Source of the DNA: Motiliproteus sp. SC1-56
Lineage (GTDB): Bacteria > Pseudomonadota > Gammaproteobacteria > Pseudomonadales > Balneatricaceae
Length of the DNA stretch: 64,000 nucleotides
Direction of reading: 5' to 3'
NCBI RefSeq assembly: GCF_017309075.1
Contig: NZ_JAEMGS010000004.1
Span: 62,001 to 126,000 of the forward strand
Positions 18,305 through 27,116 of this stretch are shown here, piece by piece. Each line of letters starts with the position of its first letter. Position 1 is the stretch's first letter. A program made the position numbers and the translations under genes. The notes beneath the pieces were generated by a model, which was given only the letters and a program-made list of their open reading frames with translations, was not told the DNA's origin and ran no database searches.

Positions 18305-19342
18305 ATGCAATACCGGCAGTTGGGAAACAGCGATCTTAAGGTGAGCCTGCTCTGCCTTGGGACCATGACCTGGGGCGTGCAGAACAGTGAGCGCGAGGCC
18401 TTCGCCCAGCTCGACTATGCCTGGTCCCGGGGGATCAACTTCCTGGACACCGCCGAGATGTATCCCATCCCCACCGGCCCCAAGCACCAGGGGGAGACGG
18501 AGCGCATCATCGGCCGCTGGATGCAGGAGCGGGGCAACCGCGACCGGGTGGTGCTCGCCACCAAGGTGACCGGCCCCGGCGCGTTCGTTTCCTATATTCG
18601 CGAGGACATGCGCCTGGACCGGCGTAACATTCGCGCCGCCCTGGAGGGCAGCCTCAAGCGGCTGCAGACGGATTACGTGGATCTCTACCAGGTGCACTGG
18701 CCCGACCGGGTCAGCACCTTTTTCGGTAAGCGTGGCTACGAGCACCGGCCAGAGGAGGACGGTGCGTCCCTGGAGGAAACGCTGGAGGCCCTCGCCGAGC
18801 TGGTCCAGGAGGGAAAGGTGCGGGCCATCGGCGTCTCCAACGAGACTCCCTGGGGGGTGATGCGTTATTTGGGCCTGGCCGAGGCGCGGGGCCTGCCCCG
18901 GGTGGCGACGGTGCAGAACCCCTACAGCCTCCTCAACCGCAGCTGCGAGACCGGGCTGGCTGAGGTGCTGCTGCGCGAGGATATTGGCCTGCTGCCCTAC
19001 TCGCCGCTCGCGTTCGGCACCCTCAGCGGCAAGTACCTGCACGACCAGCGTCCCCCCAACGCCCGTCTGACCCTGTTTCCCGACTACCTGCGCTACCTCA
19101 AGCCCGCCGGCATCGCCGCCACCGAGGCTTACGTGGCCCTGGCCCATGAGCGGGGGCTGGACCCGGCCCAGATGGCGCTGGCCTACGTCAACAGCCGGCC
19201 GTTCGTCACCAGCAATATCATCGGTGCTACCACCCTGGCCCAGCTCAAGAGCAACATCGACAGCGAGGGGGTGAAACTCGACGATGGGGTGCTGGAGGCG
19301 ATCGAGGCGATTCACGAAAATCACCCCAACCCCTGTCCCTGA
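18305..19342 (+). CDS. tas: Tas-like NADP(H)-dependent aldo-keto reductase
   Basis: A 345-residue aldo-keto reductase barrel very close to E. coli Tas in length and sequence. LLCLGTMTWGVQNSE, NFLDTAEMYPIP (catalytic Asp and Tyr), LATKVTGPG (Lys), DLYQVHWPDR (His) and the cofactor segment IIGATTLAQLKSNI are present. The physiological substrate is unknown; E. coli tas complements a tyrosine auxotroph. ATG at 18305 is preferred over GTG at 18302 because of its spacing to GGGAGG. Confidence 0.9.
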   Translation: MQYRQLGNSDLKVSLLCLGTMTWGVQNSEREAFAQLDYAWSRGINFLDTAEMYPIPTGPKHQGETERIIGRWMQERGNRDRVVLATKVTGPGAFVSYIREDMRLDRRNIRAALEGSLKRLQTDYVDLYQVHWPDRVSTFFGKRGYEHRPEEDGASLEETLEALAELVQEGKVRAIGVSNETPWGVMRYLGLAEARGLPRVATVQNPYSLLNRSCETGLAEVLLREDIGLLPYSPLAFGTLSGKYLHDQRPPNARLTLFPDYLRYLKPAGIAATEAYVALAHERGLDPAQMALAYVNSRPFVTSNIIGATTLAQLKSNIDSEGVKLDDGVLEAIEAIHENHPNPCP

Positions 19343-19437
19343 CTCGGGACGGGCAGGGTGAGCAAGGAGGGTAGGGGCTGGCGGCGCGTCGCCCGTCAAA
19401 GGACCCTGGACAAGGCTAAGGGTGCAGGAGGCGACGC

Positions 19438-20166
19438 GTGAGCCCGCTGCTGACCAGCCTTCTGCTGACCTTCGGCGCCGGGGCCGCGATCCCCCTGGGC
19501 GGCTTTATCGCCAGCTTCGAGCGGATCCGGCCGCGCTGGCTGGAGCGTGAGCTGCGCCATTTTATCATCGCCCTCGGCGGCGGCATCCTGCTGGGAGCGG
19601 TCGCCGTGGTGCTGGTTCCGGAAGGCCAGGCCCTGCTCGATGACTCCCTGTGGGTGATGCTCGCGCTGCTGAGTGGCGGGCTGGTGTTTTTTGCCATCGA
19701 ACGGCTGCTGGGGCTGCGTCGCCGCGCCGCGCCGCAGCTGATGGGCATGCTGCTCGATTTTGTCCCCGAGGCACTGGCCCTGGGGGCGCTGGTGGCCCTG
19801 GAGTCGCCAACGGTTCCACTGCTGGCCTTGCTGATCGCCCTGCAGAACCTCCCCGAGGGCTTCAACGCCTACCGGGAGTTGATTCCGCTCAGCGGACAGA
19901 ACCCCGTCAAGACCCTGCGGTTTATGGCCAGGCTGACCCTGATCGGGCCCGTGGCCGGGCTCTGCGGCTTTCTCTTCCTCGGTGCCCTGCCGGCACTGCT
20001 GGGATTTGTGATGCTGTTTGCCTCGGGGGGCATTCTTTATCTCATCTTCCAGGATATCGCCCCCCAGGCCCGGCTTAAGAAGCACTGGGCGCCGCCACTG
20101 GGGGCGGTGGTCGGCTTTTGTATCGCGCTTTTCGGCCACCTGATTCAGGGGGGCTCCCACCCCTGA
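19438..20166 (+). CDS. ZIP family metal cation transporter
   Basis: A 242-residue membrane protein with eight predicted helices and an N-terminal stretch LLTFGAGAAIPLGGF typical of ZIP proteins. The metal-site helices are recognisable as DFVPEALALGA and QNLPEGFNAY. The usual His of the HNxPEG signature is Gln in the second, which may change metal choice. The His-rich loop of eukaryotic ZIPs is absent. It starts with GTG after GGAGG and is followed by an unremarkable 266-base gap. Confidence 0.82.
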   Translation: MSPLLTSLLLTFGAGAAIPLGGFIASFERIRPRWLERELRHFIIALGGGILLGAVAVVLVPEGQALLDDSLWVMLALLSGGLVFFAIERLLGLRRRAAPQLMGMLLDFVPEALALGALVALESPTVPLLALLIALQNLPEGFNAYRELIPLSGQNPVKTLRFMARLTLIGPVAGLCGFLFLGALPALLGFVMLFASGGILYLIFQDIAPQARLKKHWAPPLGAVVGFCIALFGHLIQGGSHP

Positions 20167-20432
20167 AGGCGGGCTGGAGGGAGCCTTTATCTCGCCCTTC
20201 CGTTTCTCCTTCTCCTTCTCCTTTCCCTACCACGACCCTGGCAGCGCTTGTGAGACCTGACTGTATCTCCCCAACCTTCCCAGGGATGTCGTACCGAAGG
20301 GCTTCCGGGATGCCCAGAAAATGACTTAGATCAATACGACCCCGCGAAACGGTTGCCTCGCGTGGCCCCCGCGGTTTAAATCCCTACACCCTCTGGGCCT
20401 GAACACCAACTCCATAACAACTAGAGCCATCC

Positions 20433-22211
20433 ATGAGCCTTTATCACCAGATCGAGAAAACCTTTTTTTCCTCCCTGACCCGTAAAATCGTCGGTAACGT
20501 CGGCTTTCTGATGGTGATGATGCTGGCGGTCCTGTCCCTGAACCTGCTGGCCTACCGGGCTCTTGTCGGCCTGGAGCTAGACCAGCCGGGCGCTGCGGCG
20601 AGGGTCGCCGCCGTGGCCGATCAGTTGCTGGCCAGCACGGTGATCCTGGGGCTGGCGCTGGCGGGGGGCATTTTTCTCATCTTTTTCATGCGCCACCTGT
20701 TCCTGCGGCCCGTGCGCGCCATGACCCGGGTGCTGCGCACCATCCGCGAGAACGAGGGGGACATCTCCTCCAACCTGCCGGCCTTCACCTTTGATGAAAT
20801 CCGCACCATGGCCGGCGCCTACAACGATTTCGCCACCAACCTGCGCGGTGTTATCGCCACCATTCGCCAGCGCAGCGTGAAGGTGGCCCTGGGCGCGACC
20901 CAGCTCAGCAAGGTGATCCACCAGGCTGATATCCGTGTGAACGAGCAGGAAAAGAGCGCCTCTTTGGTATTGCAGTCCAGCAGTGAGGCCACCCAGGCCA
21001 TTGACAGCATTGCCCACCATACCGGTGGGATCACCGAGCGCAACAGCGAGAACCTGGCCGTGGCCCGTGCTTCCGCCGATGAGATGGAGGCGATCGTGGG
21101 GCGGGTGCAGGCGGTGGATGCGCTGGTGAACGAGTTTGCCGGTACGGTGCAGCAGCTGGAGGACAACTCGGTGCAGATTCGCCGGGTATTGGAGATGGTC
21201 AATGAGTTCGCCGAACAGACCAACCTGCTGGCCCTGAACGCCGCCATCGAGGCGGCCCGGGCCGGCGAGCAGGGGCGGGGGTTCGCCGTGGTGGCCGACG
21301 AGGTCCGTCACCTGGCGCAGAAAGTTCAGTCTGCCGCCGGCGAGATCGGGGGCAACGTGCAGGTCATGAGCGACCTGGTGGCCAGCACCCGGGCGGGAAC
21401 CGACAAGATTCGCGAGCACAGCGGCAGCACCCAGGCGGTGATTGGCGAGACGGCCCAGCGTTTTACCCGCATGGTTGCTGATTTTGAGCAGGTGAACGGG
21501 CAACTGACCGACATCAGTGCCGCCATCGAAGAGCTTTCGGTAACCAACCGGCAGTCGCACCAGCATGTCACCCAGATCGGCGCTCTGAGCAGCGAGCTGA
21601 AGGAAGAGATAGACCAGACACGGGAGTATTCGGAGAGCCTGGAGCTTGCCACCGAGGCGATCCAGGAGCTGCTGTCCCGCTTCATCATCGGCTACGGCAA
21701 TTTTGAGCGCATTATCCAGTCGGCACGGGCCTGGCGCGACGAGGTGCAGGCCGCCCTGCAGGGGCTGGCCGACGAGGGACACGATCTGTTCGATACGCGT
21801 TACCAGCCTGTCGCCGGGACCGATCCGCAGAAATACCGGGTCAGCTACGTAGACGCGCTTGAGCGCGTGATTCAGCCACTGGTGGATCGCTATATCCAGG
21901 AGCGGCCCGAATTTATCTACGTGGTGCCGGTGTGCTGTACCGGCTACCTCCCCGCGCATCACAGCCATGTCAGCCAGGCGCCCACCGGTGATCCGCAGGT
22001 GGATAACCTCCGCAGTCGCCACCAGCGCATCTATAACGGCAGCCGGGCGGAAGTGCGCCGGGCGGAAAACACCGAGCCCTTCCTGCTGCAGACCTTCGTG
22101 CGGGATACCGGGGAAGTGCTGAATGACCTCTCTCTGCCGCTCATGGTTAACGGGCGGCACTGGGGGGGACTCATCCTGGGCTTCACCCCCGAGCGGTTGC
22201 TGGACAGTTAA
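20433..22211 (+). CDS. Methyl-accepting chemotaxis protein with a C-terminal sensor domain
   Basis: A 592-residue chemoreceptor. Two membrane helices (about 21-42 and 68-86) enclose only about 25 periplasmic residues, too few for a sensor domain. HAMP (about 87-140) leads to the signalling domain with the hairpin tip [20 protein letters not shown] near residue 260. After it, residues 430-592 form an extra cytoplasmic domain with [16 protein letters not shown], resembling C-terminal Cache-like sensors with a GYxPxH motif found in other receptors. Sensing is thus probably internal. No che genes are nearby. Confidence 0.9.
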   Translation: MSLYHQIEKTFFSSLTRKIVGNVGFLMVMMLAVLSLNLLAYRALVGLELDQPGAAARVAAVADQLLASTVILGLALAGGIFLIFFMRHLFLRPVRAMTRVLRTIRENEGDISSNLPAFTFDEIRTMAGAYNDFATNLRGVIATIRQRSVKVALGATQLSKVIHQADIRVNEQEKSASLVLQSSSEATQAIDSIAHHTGGITERNSENLAVARASADEMEAIVGRVQAVDALVNEFAGTVQQLEDNSVQIRRVLEMVNEFAEQTNLLALNAAIEAARAGEQGRGFAVVADEVRHLAQKVQSAAGEIGGNVQVMSDLVASTRAGTDKIREHSGSTQAVIGETAQRFTRMVADFEQVNGQLTDISAAIEELSVTNRQSHQHVTQIGALSSELKEEIDQTREYSESLELATEAIQELLSRFIIGYGNFERIIQSARAWRDEVQAALQGLADEGHDLFDTRYQPVAGTDPQKYRVSYVDALERVIQPLVDRYIQERPEFIYVVPVCCTGYLPAHHSHVSQAPTGDPQVDNLRSRHQRIYNGSRAEVRRAENTEPFLLQTFVRDTGEVLNDLSLPLMVNGRHWGGLILGFTPERLLDS

Positions 22212-22399
22212 GCGCCGGCTGTCCCCCTAGGGGGAGGCGATCGAGTTGCCGGCTCAGTGAGCCCAGGCATGCACGGAGTAATTGGGAAAATGGATTAAAT
22301 AGATGTATTTGCTGTACCGGGTTTTGTTTGCCAGGCCCTACGGGATTGTTCGTGCCGGATTCTGATCAGGGGAAAGCTGTTGTTAAACGGGGGCACGTA

Positions 22400-24721
22400 T
22401 TGAAGGGGGTGGGCTGTCTGCTGTTCGGACTGCTGGCGCCCGAGGCTTTCGCGGGCCCTGCGCTGGAGTTGAGCACGTCGGAGCGGACGTGGCTGCTGGC
22501 CGCCGTTACCCTGGCGTTGGTGCTGATGCTGGTGCTGGGCTGGCTCTGGAATCAGCGCCTGCAGCGGGAGGTCGAGGTGCGCGCCCGCACCGAGCGCTCC
22601 CTGCGCGAGAGCGAGCAGCGCCTGGAACGGGCCCAGGCCATTGCCCATATCGGTGACTGGGAGCGGGATCTGGAAACCGACGAGATCCGCTTTTCGGACG
22701 AGGTGTTCCGCATCCTGGGTTATCCCCCCCAGGCCTTCACCCCCAACGAGCGCAAGATGAGCGAGCTGGTGCACCCGGAGGATATCCGCCGGGTGATGCG
22801 GGACCACTGGCGCAACCCGCATGAGCCCCAGAGCAGCTCACGAACCGAGTTTCGCATTCGTCGGCCGGACGGGGAAGAGCGCTCGTTGCTGGCCATTGCC
22901 GAGCTCGAGCTTGATGCCGCCGGCAGGCCCAGCCGCCTGGTGGGAACGCTGCAGGATGTCACCGAGCTGCAGGCCGCCTACGAGCGCCTGGGGCTGGCCC
23001 GCGAAGTGATCGAAAACGTCGCCGAGGGCATCCTGATTGCCGATGCGGAAAAGGTGATCCTGGACGCCAACCCCGCGTATCAGAAGATGACCGGTTTCAG
23101 CCGCGAGGAGTTGGTGGGCAAGTCGGTGCCCAAAAGCAAGTCGGGGTACCACGACCGGGCTTTTTACGCGCGGATGTGGGAGGCCATCGAGCAGCAGGGG
23201 CAGTGGCAGGGTGAAATCTGGAACCGCCACAAGAGCGGGGAGGTCTATCCCAGCTGGCTGACGATCAACGCGATTCGGGAGCCGGCCGGGGCGGTGACGC
23301 ACTACGTGGGGCTGTTCCGGGACCTTTCTGCCCAGAAGAGCGTCGAGGCCAAGCTCGAGCGGATGGCGCTTTACGACGCCGTTACCGGGCTGCCCAACCG
23401 GACCCTGTTTCACCAGCGGCTGGACCAGGAGCTGCGCAGGGCGGGGCGCCGGGGCGGCACACTGGCGGTGTTCTGGCTGGACCTGGACCGGTTCAAGCTT
23501 GTCAACGACTCCCTCGGCCCGGAGGCCGGCGACCGGGTGCTGCAGGAGATGGCCGAGCGGTTGGGCCGGGCGGTTCGTCGCAGCGATACCGTGGCGCGCA
23601 TGGGGGGAGACGAATTCAGCCTGATCATGCCCGGTGTCGGGGGGCTTGAGGGCCTGGCGCAACAGGCCGACGCGCTGCTGTGCCAGATTAAAGAGCCGGT
23701 CTGTGTTGACGGAGAAGAGCTGTTCCTGGGCGCTAGCCTGGGACTCGCCACGTACCCCGACGATGGCGCTGAGGCCAGCGAGCTGATCAAGGCCGCGAAC
23801 GCCGCCATGTACCGCGCCAAGGCGGAGGGCGGGGACCAGTACGCCTTCTTTGACGACGCCCTGAACAGCAGCGAGACCGAGCCCCTGGTGCTGGAGCGCG
23901 AGCTTCGCTACGCCCTCAGCCGCGACGAATTCTGCCTCTATTACCAACCCAAGGTCGACCTGGACAGCGGGCGCCTGATCGGTGTCGAGGCGTTGGTGCG
24001 CTGGCACCACCCGCAACGGGGCGTGATCTCACCCGCCGAGTTTATCCCCCTGGCCGAGGCCACCGGCCTCATCGTGCCCCTGGGCGAGTGGATCCTGCTG
24101 ACCGCCTGCCGCCAGGCCGCCCGCTGGCGGAGTCGCCCGGGCGGGGCGCTGCCGGTGGCGGTGAACCTCTCGGCGCGCCAGTTCAGCCGCCAGCAGGCGC
24201 TGCTGGAGCTGGTCCGCAGCGCCCTGAAAGAGTCGGCGCTGGAACCCGGGATGCTGGAACTGGAGCTGACCGAAAGCATGGTGATGGGGGATGTCTCAAC
24301 GGCCATCGAGACCATGCACGCCCTGCGCAAGCTCGGCGCCCGCCTGGCCATCGACGATTTCGGCACCGGCTATTCGTCGCTGGAGTACCTCAAGCGCTTC
24401 CCCATCGATACGCTGAAGATCGACCAGAGTTTCGTCCGCGAACTGGATGCGGACAGCAACGACGCCGCCATCGTCCAGGCGGTGATCGCCCTTGCCAAAA
24501 GCATGGCGTTGAACGTGGTGGCCGAAGGGGTGGAGACCGAGCACCAGCGACGTTTTCTAACCGAACACGGCTGCCGTAGCGGGCAGGGCTACCTGTTTGC
24601 CCGACCGCTTTTGCCGGAGCAGCTCGAGCAGACGGCGTTGTTCCGGGAGGTGGTTGCTGGCGCTCGAGCGCAGGAGGTGGAGCGTCCCGCCAAACGTAGG
24701 GTGGGGCAGCCAAGCCACTGA
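22400..24721 (+). CDS. PAS-PAS-GGDEF-EAL cyclic-di-GMP signalling protein
   Basis: A membrane-anchored protein of about 773 residues that could make and break c-di-GMP. A hydrophobic leader ending near AFAG and one membrane helix (about 31-50) precede two PAS domains (about 85-215 and 220-335), then GGDEF and EAL. The GGDEF motif (about 402-406, RMGGDEFSLIMP) and the EAL motif (about 530, GVEALVRWHHP) are both intact, as are DDFGTGYSSL and DQSFV, so either activity is possible. The start is uncertain: TTG at 22400 fits a signal peptide and a GGGGG upstream, but the frame is open from 22328. Confidence 0.9.
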   Translation: MKGVGCLLFGLLAPEAFAGPALELSTSERTWLLAAVTLALVLMLVLGWLWNQRLQREVEVRARTERSLRESEQRLERAQAIAHIGDWERDLETDEIRFSDEVFRILGYPPQAFTPNERKMSELVHPEDIRRVMRDHWRNPHEPQSSSRTEFRIRRPDGEERSLLAIAELELDAAGRPSRLVGTLQDVTELQAAYERLGLAREVIENVAEGILIADAEKVILDANPAYQKMTGFSREELVGKSVPKSKSGYHDRAFYARMWEAIEQQGQWQGEIWNRHKSGEVYPSWLTINAIREPAGAVTHYVGLFRDLSAQKSVEAKLERMALYDAVTGLPNRTLFHQRLDQELRRAGRRGGTLAVFWLDLDRFKLVNDSLGPEAGDRVLQEMAERLGRAVRRSDTVARMGGDEFSLIMPGVGGLEGLAQQADALLCQIKEPVCVDGEELFLGASLGLATYPDDGAEASELIKAANAAMYRAKAEGGDQYAFFDDALNSSETEPLVLERELRYALSRDEFCLYYQPKVDLDSGRLIGVEALVRWHHPQRGVISPAEFIPLAEATGLIVPLGEWILLTACRQAARWRSRPGGALPVAVNLSARQFSRQQALLELVRSALKESALEPGMLELELTESMVMGDVSTAIETMHALRKLGARLAIDDFGTGYSSLEYLKRFPIDTLKIDQSFVRELDADSNDAAIVQAVIALAKSMALNVVAEGVETEHQRRFLTEHGCRSGQGYLFARPLLPEQLEQTALFREVVAGARAQEVERPAKRRVGQPSH

Positions 24722-24741
24722 CGGGAGGTGGCTTGGCTGCC
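24705..24741. terminator. 14-base-pair hairpin between convergent genes
   Basis: GGCAGCCAAGCCAC and its perfect complement flank a nine-base loop that contains the stop codon of the GGDEF-EAL gene. It sits between that gene and the convergent yrbG. The stem is strong but lacks a T-run, so it may serve as a two-way or Rho-assisted terminator. Confidence 0.6.
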
Positions 24742-24774
24742 TTAGGTTGGACTATTGCGGATGTTGCTCACTGC

Positions 24775-25761
24775 CTAGGCGCCCAGGGTCTGGGCGCCGA
24801 TGACCCCGTAAGCCAGCCAGCTGGTGTAGGCGATAAAGGTGAGCAGCAGTAGCGCTCCTTCAAAGCGGTTGATGCGCCCCGGCCCCCTGAAACCGTAGCC
24901 CATGATAAAGAGTACCAGGGTGAGGCCCATCATCAGGGCCCAGTCTCGATAGAGCACTTCGGCCGCCACCGCAATCGGCTGGATGGTGCCGGCGATACCC
25001 ACCACCGCCAGGGTGTTGAAGATATTGGAGCCGATCACGTTGCCCAGGGCCAGGTCGTGCTCGCCCTTGCGCACGGCGGCGATCGAGGAGGCAAGTTCCG
25101 GCAGCGAGGTGCCGATGGCGACGATGGTCAGACCGATGATCAGGTCGCTCACTCCCAGGCCGGTGGCCACTTCCACGGCGCCCCAGACCAGCAGCCGTGA
25201 GCTCAGTATCAGCAGCACCAGCCCCAGCACCAGCCAGAACAGCGCCGGCTTCAGGGCCATGGGCCGGTCCTCTAGCTCGCTGGCGGTGTCGGCGGCGAGG
25301 ACATCTTCGCGCCCCTGAATGCCCTGGTAGATGGTCCAGCCCATCAAGGCGCCGAAAACGGCCAGCAGCCCCCAGGCCTCGGCCCGGGCCACTTCACCGT
25401 CGAGCAGGGTCATGGCCACCAAGAGCGTCAGGGCGGCCAGCAGGGGCAACTCCTTGCGCAAGATTTTTGACTGCACGGCGATCGGGCTGATCACCGCCAC
25501 CGTTCCGAGTACCAGGGCAATATTGGCTATGTTGGAGCCGAAGGCGTTGCCCAGCGCCAGGGCCGGGTTGCCCTGCAGCGCGGCCAGGGCCGAGACCACC
25601 ATTTCCGGGGCCGAGGTGCCGAAGCCGATAATCACCATGCCGATCAGCAGGGGCGGCATGCCAGCATGGGTCGCCGTGGCGGCGGCGCCTTCAACGAAGC
25701 GGTCGGCGCTCCAGATCAGCAGCGCGAGCCCGGCGACGACGGCGAGTAGGGGCAGTAGCAT
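24775..25761 (-). CDS. yrbG: Calcium/sodium antiporter, YrbG type (CaCA family)
   Basis: A 328-residue inner-membrane antiporter with two inverted five-helix halves. The paired alpha repeats are clear: GFGTSAPEMVVSALAA in the first half and AIGTSLPELASSIAAV in the second, with the cation-binding acidic residues in both. An acidic cytoplasmic loop (EDVLAADTASELEDR) separates the halves. E. coli YrbG is 325 residues. It is transcribed alone; the 413-base gap before the next gene is described separately. Confidence 0.93.
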   Translation of the reverse strand: MLLPLLAVVAGLALLIWSADRFVEGAAATATHAGMPPLLIGMVIIGFGTSAPEMVVSALAALQGNPALALGNAFGSNIANIALVLGTVAVISPIAVQSKILRKELPLLAALTLLVAMTLLDGEVARAEAWGLLAVFGALMGWTIYQGIQGREDVLAADTASELEDRPMALKPALFWLVLGLVLLILSSRLLVWGAVEVATGLGVSDLIIGLTIVAIGTSLPELASSIAAVRKGEHDLALGNVIGSNIFNTLAVVGIAGTIQPIAVAAEVLYRDWALMMGLTLVLFIMGYGFRGPGRINRFEGALLLLTFIAYTSWLAYGVIGAQTLGA

Positions 25762-26174
25762 GGGAAGCTCTCCTGGTTAGACGTTGTCCCGAAACAGCAG
25801 CGCGCAGTCTCCCTGAAACAGGCTTGCGGGGCAAGGCGGTGTTCCGCGAGCCCTGGTTTCTTGGCGCAGGTTTCGTAGCGCCCGGTTCGTAGCGCAGGGG
25901 CTCGCGTTTCTAATCGTTCGTCTGCGCGTGGTGTACGCGAGGGTTTCCAGGGCTCACTCCTGTTTCCCGGCGGGGCCTCGCGATGAGGCCTGAAAACGGA
26001 CCTCGCTACAGCATAGACGCTGCATCGAGCAGGGGGGGCGGAGGGGCCGGAGAGGCGCGCGCGGTGCGCGCTCCAGGCCTTCGAACGGCGTTCAAACGCT
26101 GTCCAACTATAGGAAAACGTTATTCTTTTCCTATACTCAGTGCTCGGCCTCCAAACAACAGATGGATTCTGACC
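25762..26174. other. 413-base intergenic region between yrbG and the osmoprotectant operon
   Basis: No coding frame is supported here. It holds the divergent promoters of yrbG and the ABC operon, a short repeated element (TTCGTAGCGC twice within about 30 bases), a GC-rich GCGCGCGGTGCGCGC palindrome, and a 10-base-pair inverted repeat listed separately. Confidence 0.6.
26108..26135. promoter_or_regulatory. Perfect 10-base-pair inverted repeat upstream of the yehZ-like gene
   Basis: TATAGGAAAA, eight bases, then TTTTCCTATA, 40 bases before the ATG. TATACT at 26132-26137 could be a -10 box overlapping the right arm, so a regulator bound here would block transcription. No T-run on the plus strand follows, which makes a terminator less likely. 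Confidence 0.5.
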
Positions 26175-27086
26175 ATGAAATTCGGACTAAAACGCCTTCT
26201 CTTTCTCGTCGCCGGTTGCCTGGCGCCCCTCGCGCTTGCCCAGGCCGCCAACCCGGTGGTGGTAACCTCGAAGATCGACACCGAGGGCTCGGTGCTGGGG
26301 CAGCTGATTCTGCAGCGCCTCGAAGCCGGTGGCGTGGAGGTTGAAAACCGGCTCCAGCTGGGGGGGACCAGTATCGTGCGCCAGGCGTTGCTGGCCGGGG
26401 AGGTGGATATTTACCCGGAGTACACAGGCAACGGTGCCTTCTTTTTCGACATGACGGACAGCGACGTCTGGCACGATGCCGGCGACGCCCTCAAGACCGT
26501 GCGGGAAAAGGATGCTGAAAACGGCATCGTCTGGCTGACGCCCGCGGATGCCAACAACACCTGGGCGATCAGCGTGCGCCAGGACCTGGCCGAGCCCGAG
26601 GCGCTGGATACCCTGGAGGATCTGGCCGAGTACCTGGGGCGGGGCGGGCGCTTCAAGCTGGCGGCCAGTGCCGAGTTCGTGGAGTCCCCCCAGGCCCTCC
26701 CGGCCTTCCAGAAGGCTTACGGCTTTGAGCTTGGCGATGATCATCTGCTGGTGTTGTCCGGCGGTAACACGGCCGCCACCATGCGGGCTGCAGCCCAGGG
26801 CGTTAATGGCGTCAACGCGGCCATGACCTACGGCACCGACGGTGGGCTGGGGGTGCTGGGCCTGAAAGTACTGGAAGATACCCTGGGGGTGCAGCCGGTC
26901 TACCAGCCGACCCCCGTGGTGCGAAAATCGGTGCTGAGCGCTCACCCTGAAATAGAAAACCTGCTCGCTCCCCTCTTTGAGGCGCTGGACCGGGAAACCC
27001 TGCAGACCCTGAACGGCGAGGTGGCGGTATTGGGTAGAGATCCGCGGGAGGTCGCCGCCGCCTTTCTGAGCCGTATCGAGGAGTAA
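26175..27086 (+). CDS. Osmoprotectant ABC transporter substrate-binding protein (YehZ/OsmF type)
   Basis: A 303-residue OpuAC-family periplasmic protein with a signal peptide (about 1-24, MKFGLKRLLFLVAGCLAPLA). Family segments VVVTSKIDTEGSVLGQLI, DIYPEYTGNGAFFF and YGTDGGLGVLGLKVLED mark the YehZ/OsmF branch, which binds glycine betaine or similar solutes weakly. It is the first gene of a four-gene unit in the same order as E. coli yehZYXW. The ATG at 26175 is set by the signal peptide. Its promoter region carries a perfect inverted repeat. Confidence 0.92.
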   Translation: MKFGLKRLLFLVAGCLAPLALAQAANPVVVTSKIDTEGSVLGQLILQRLEAGGVEVENRLQLGGTSIVRQALLAGEVDIYPEYTGNGAFFFDMTDSDVWHDAGDALKTVREKDAENGIVWLTPADANNTWAISVRQDLAEPEALDTLEDLAEYLGRGGRFKLAASAEFVESPQALPAFQKAYGFELGDDHLLVLSGGNTAATMRAAAQGVNGVNAAMTYGTDGGLGVLGLKVLEDTLGVQPVYQPTPVVRKSVLSAHPEIENLLAPLFEALDRETLQTLNGEVAVLGRDPREVAAAFLSRIEE

Positions 27087-27116
27087 AGGATCCCCTCCCG
27101 CCTGCAGCCCAGCCGT

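Noticed and set aside
20577-22160. 527-codon open frame on the minus strand
   Set aside because: It lies opposite the chemoreceptor gene, whose full domain set is clear. The antisense frame is open because of GC-rich codon use and its translation has no domain or ribosome site.
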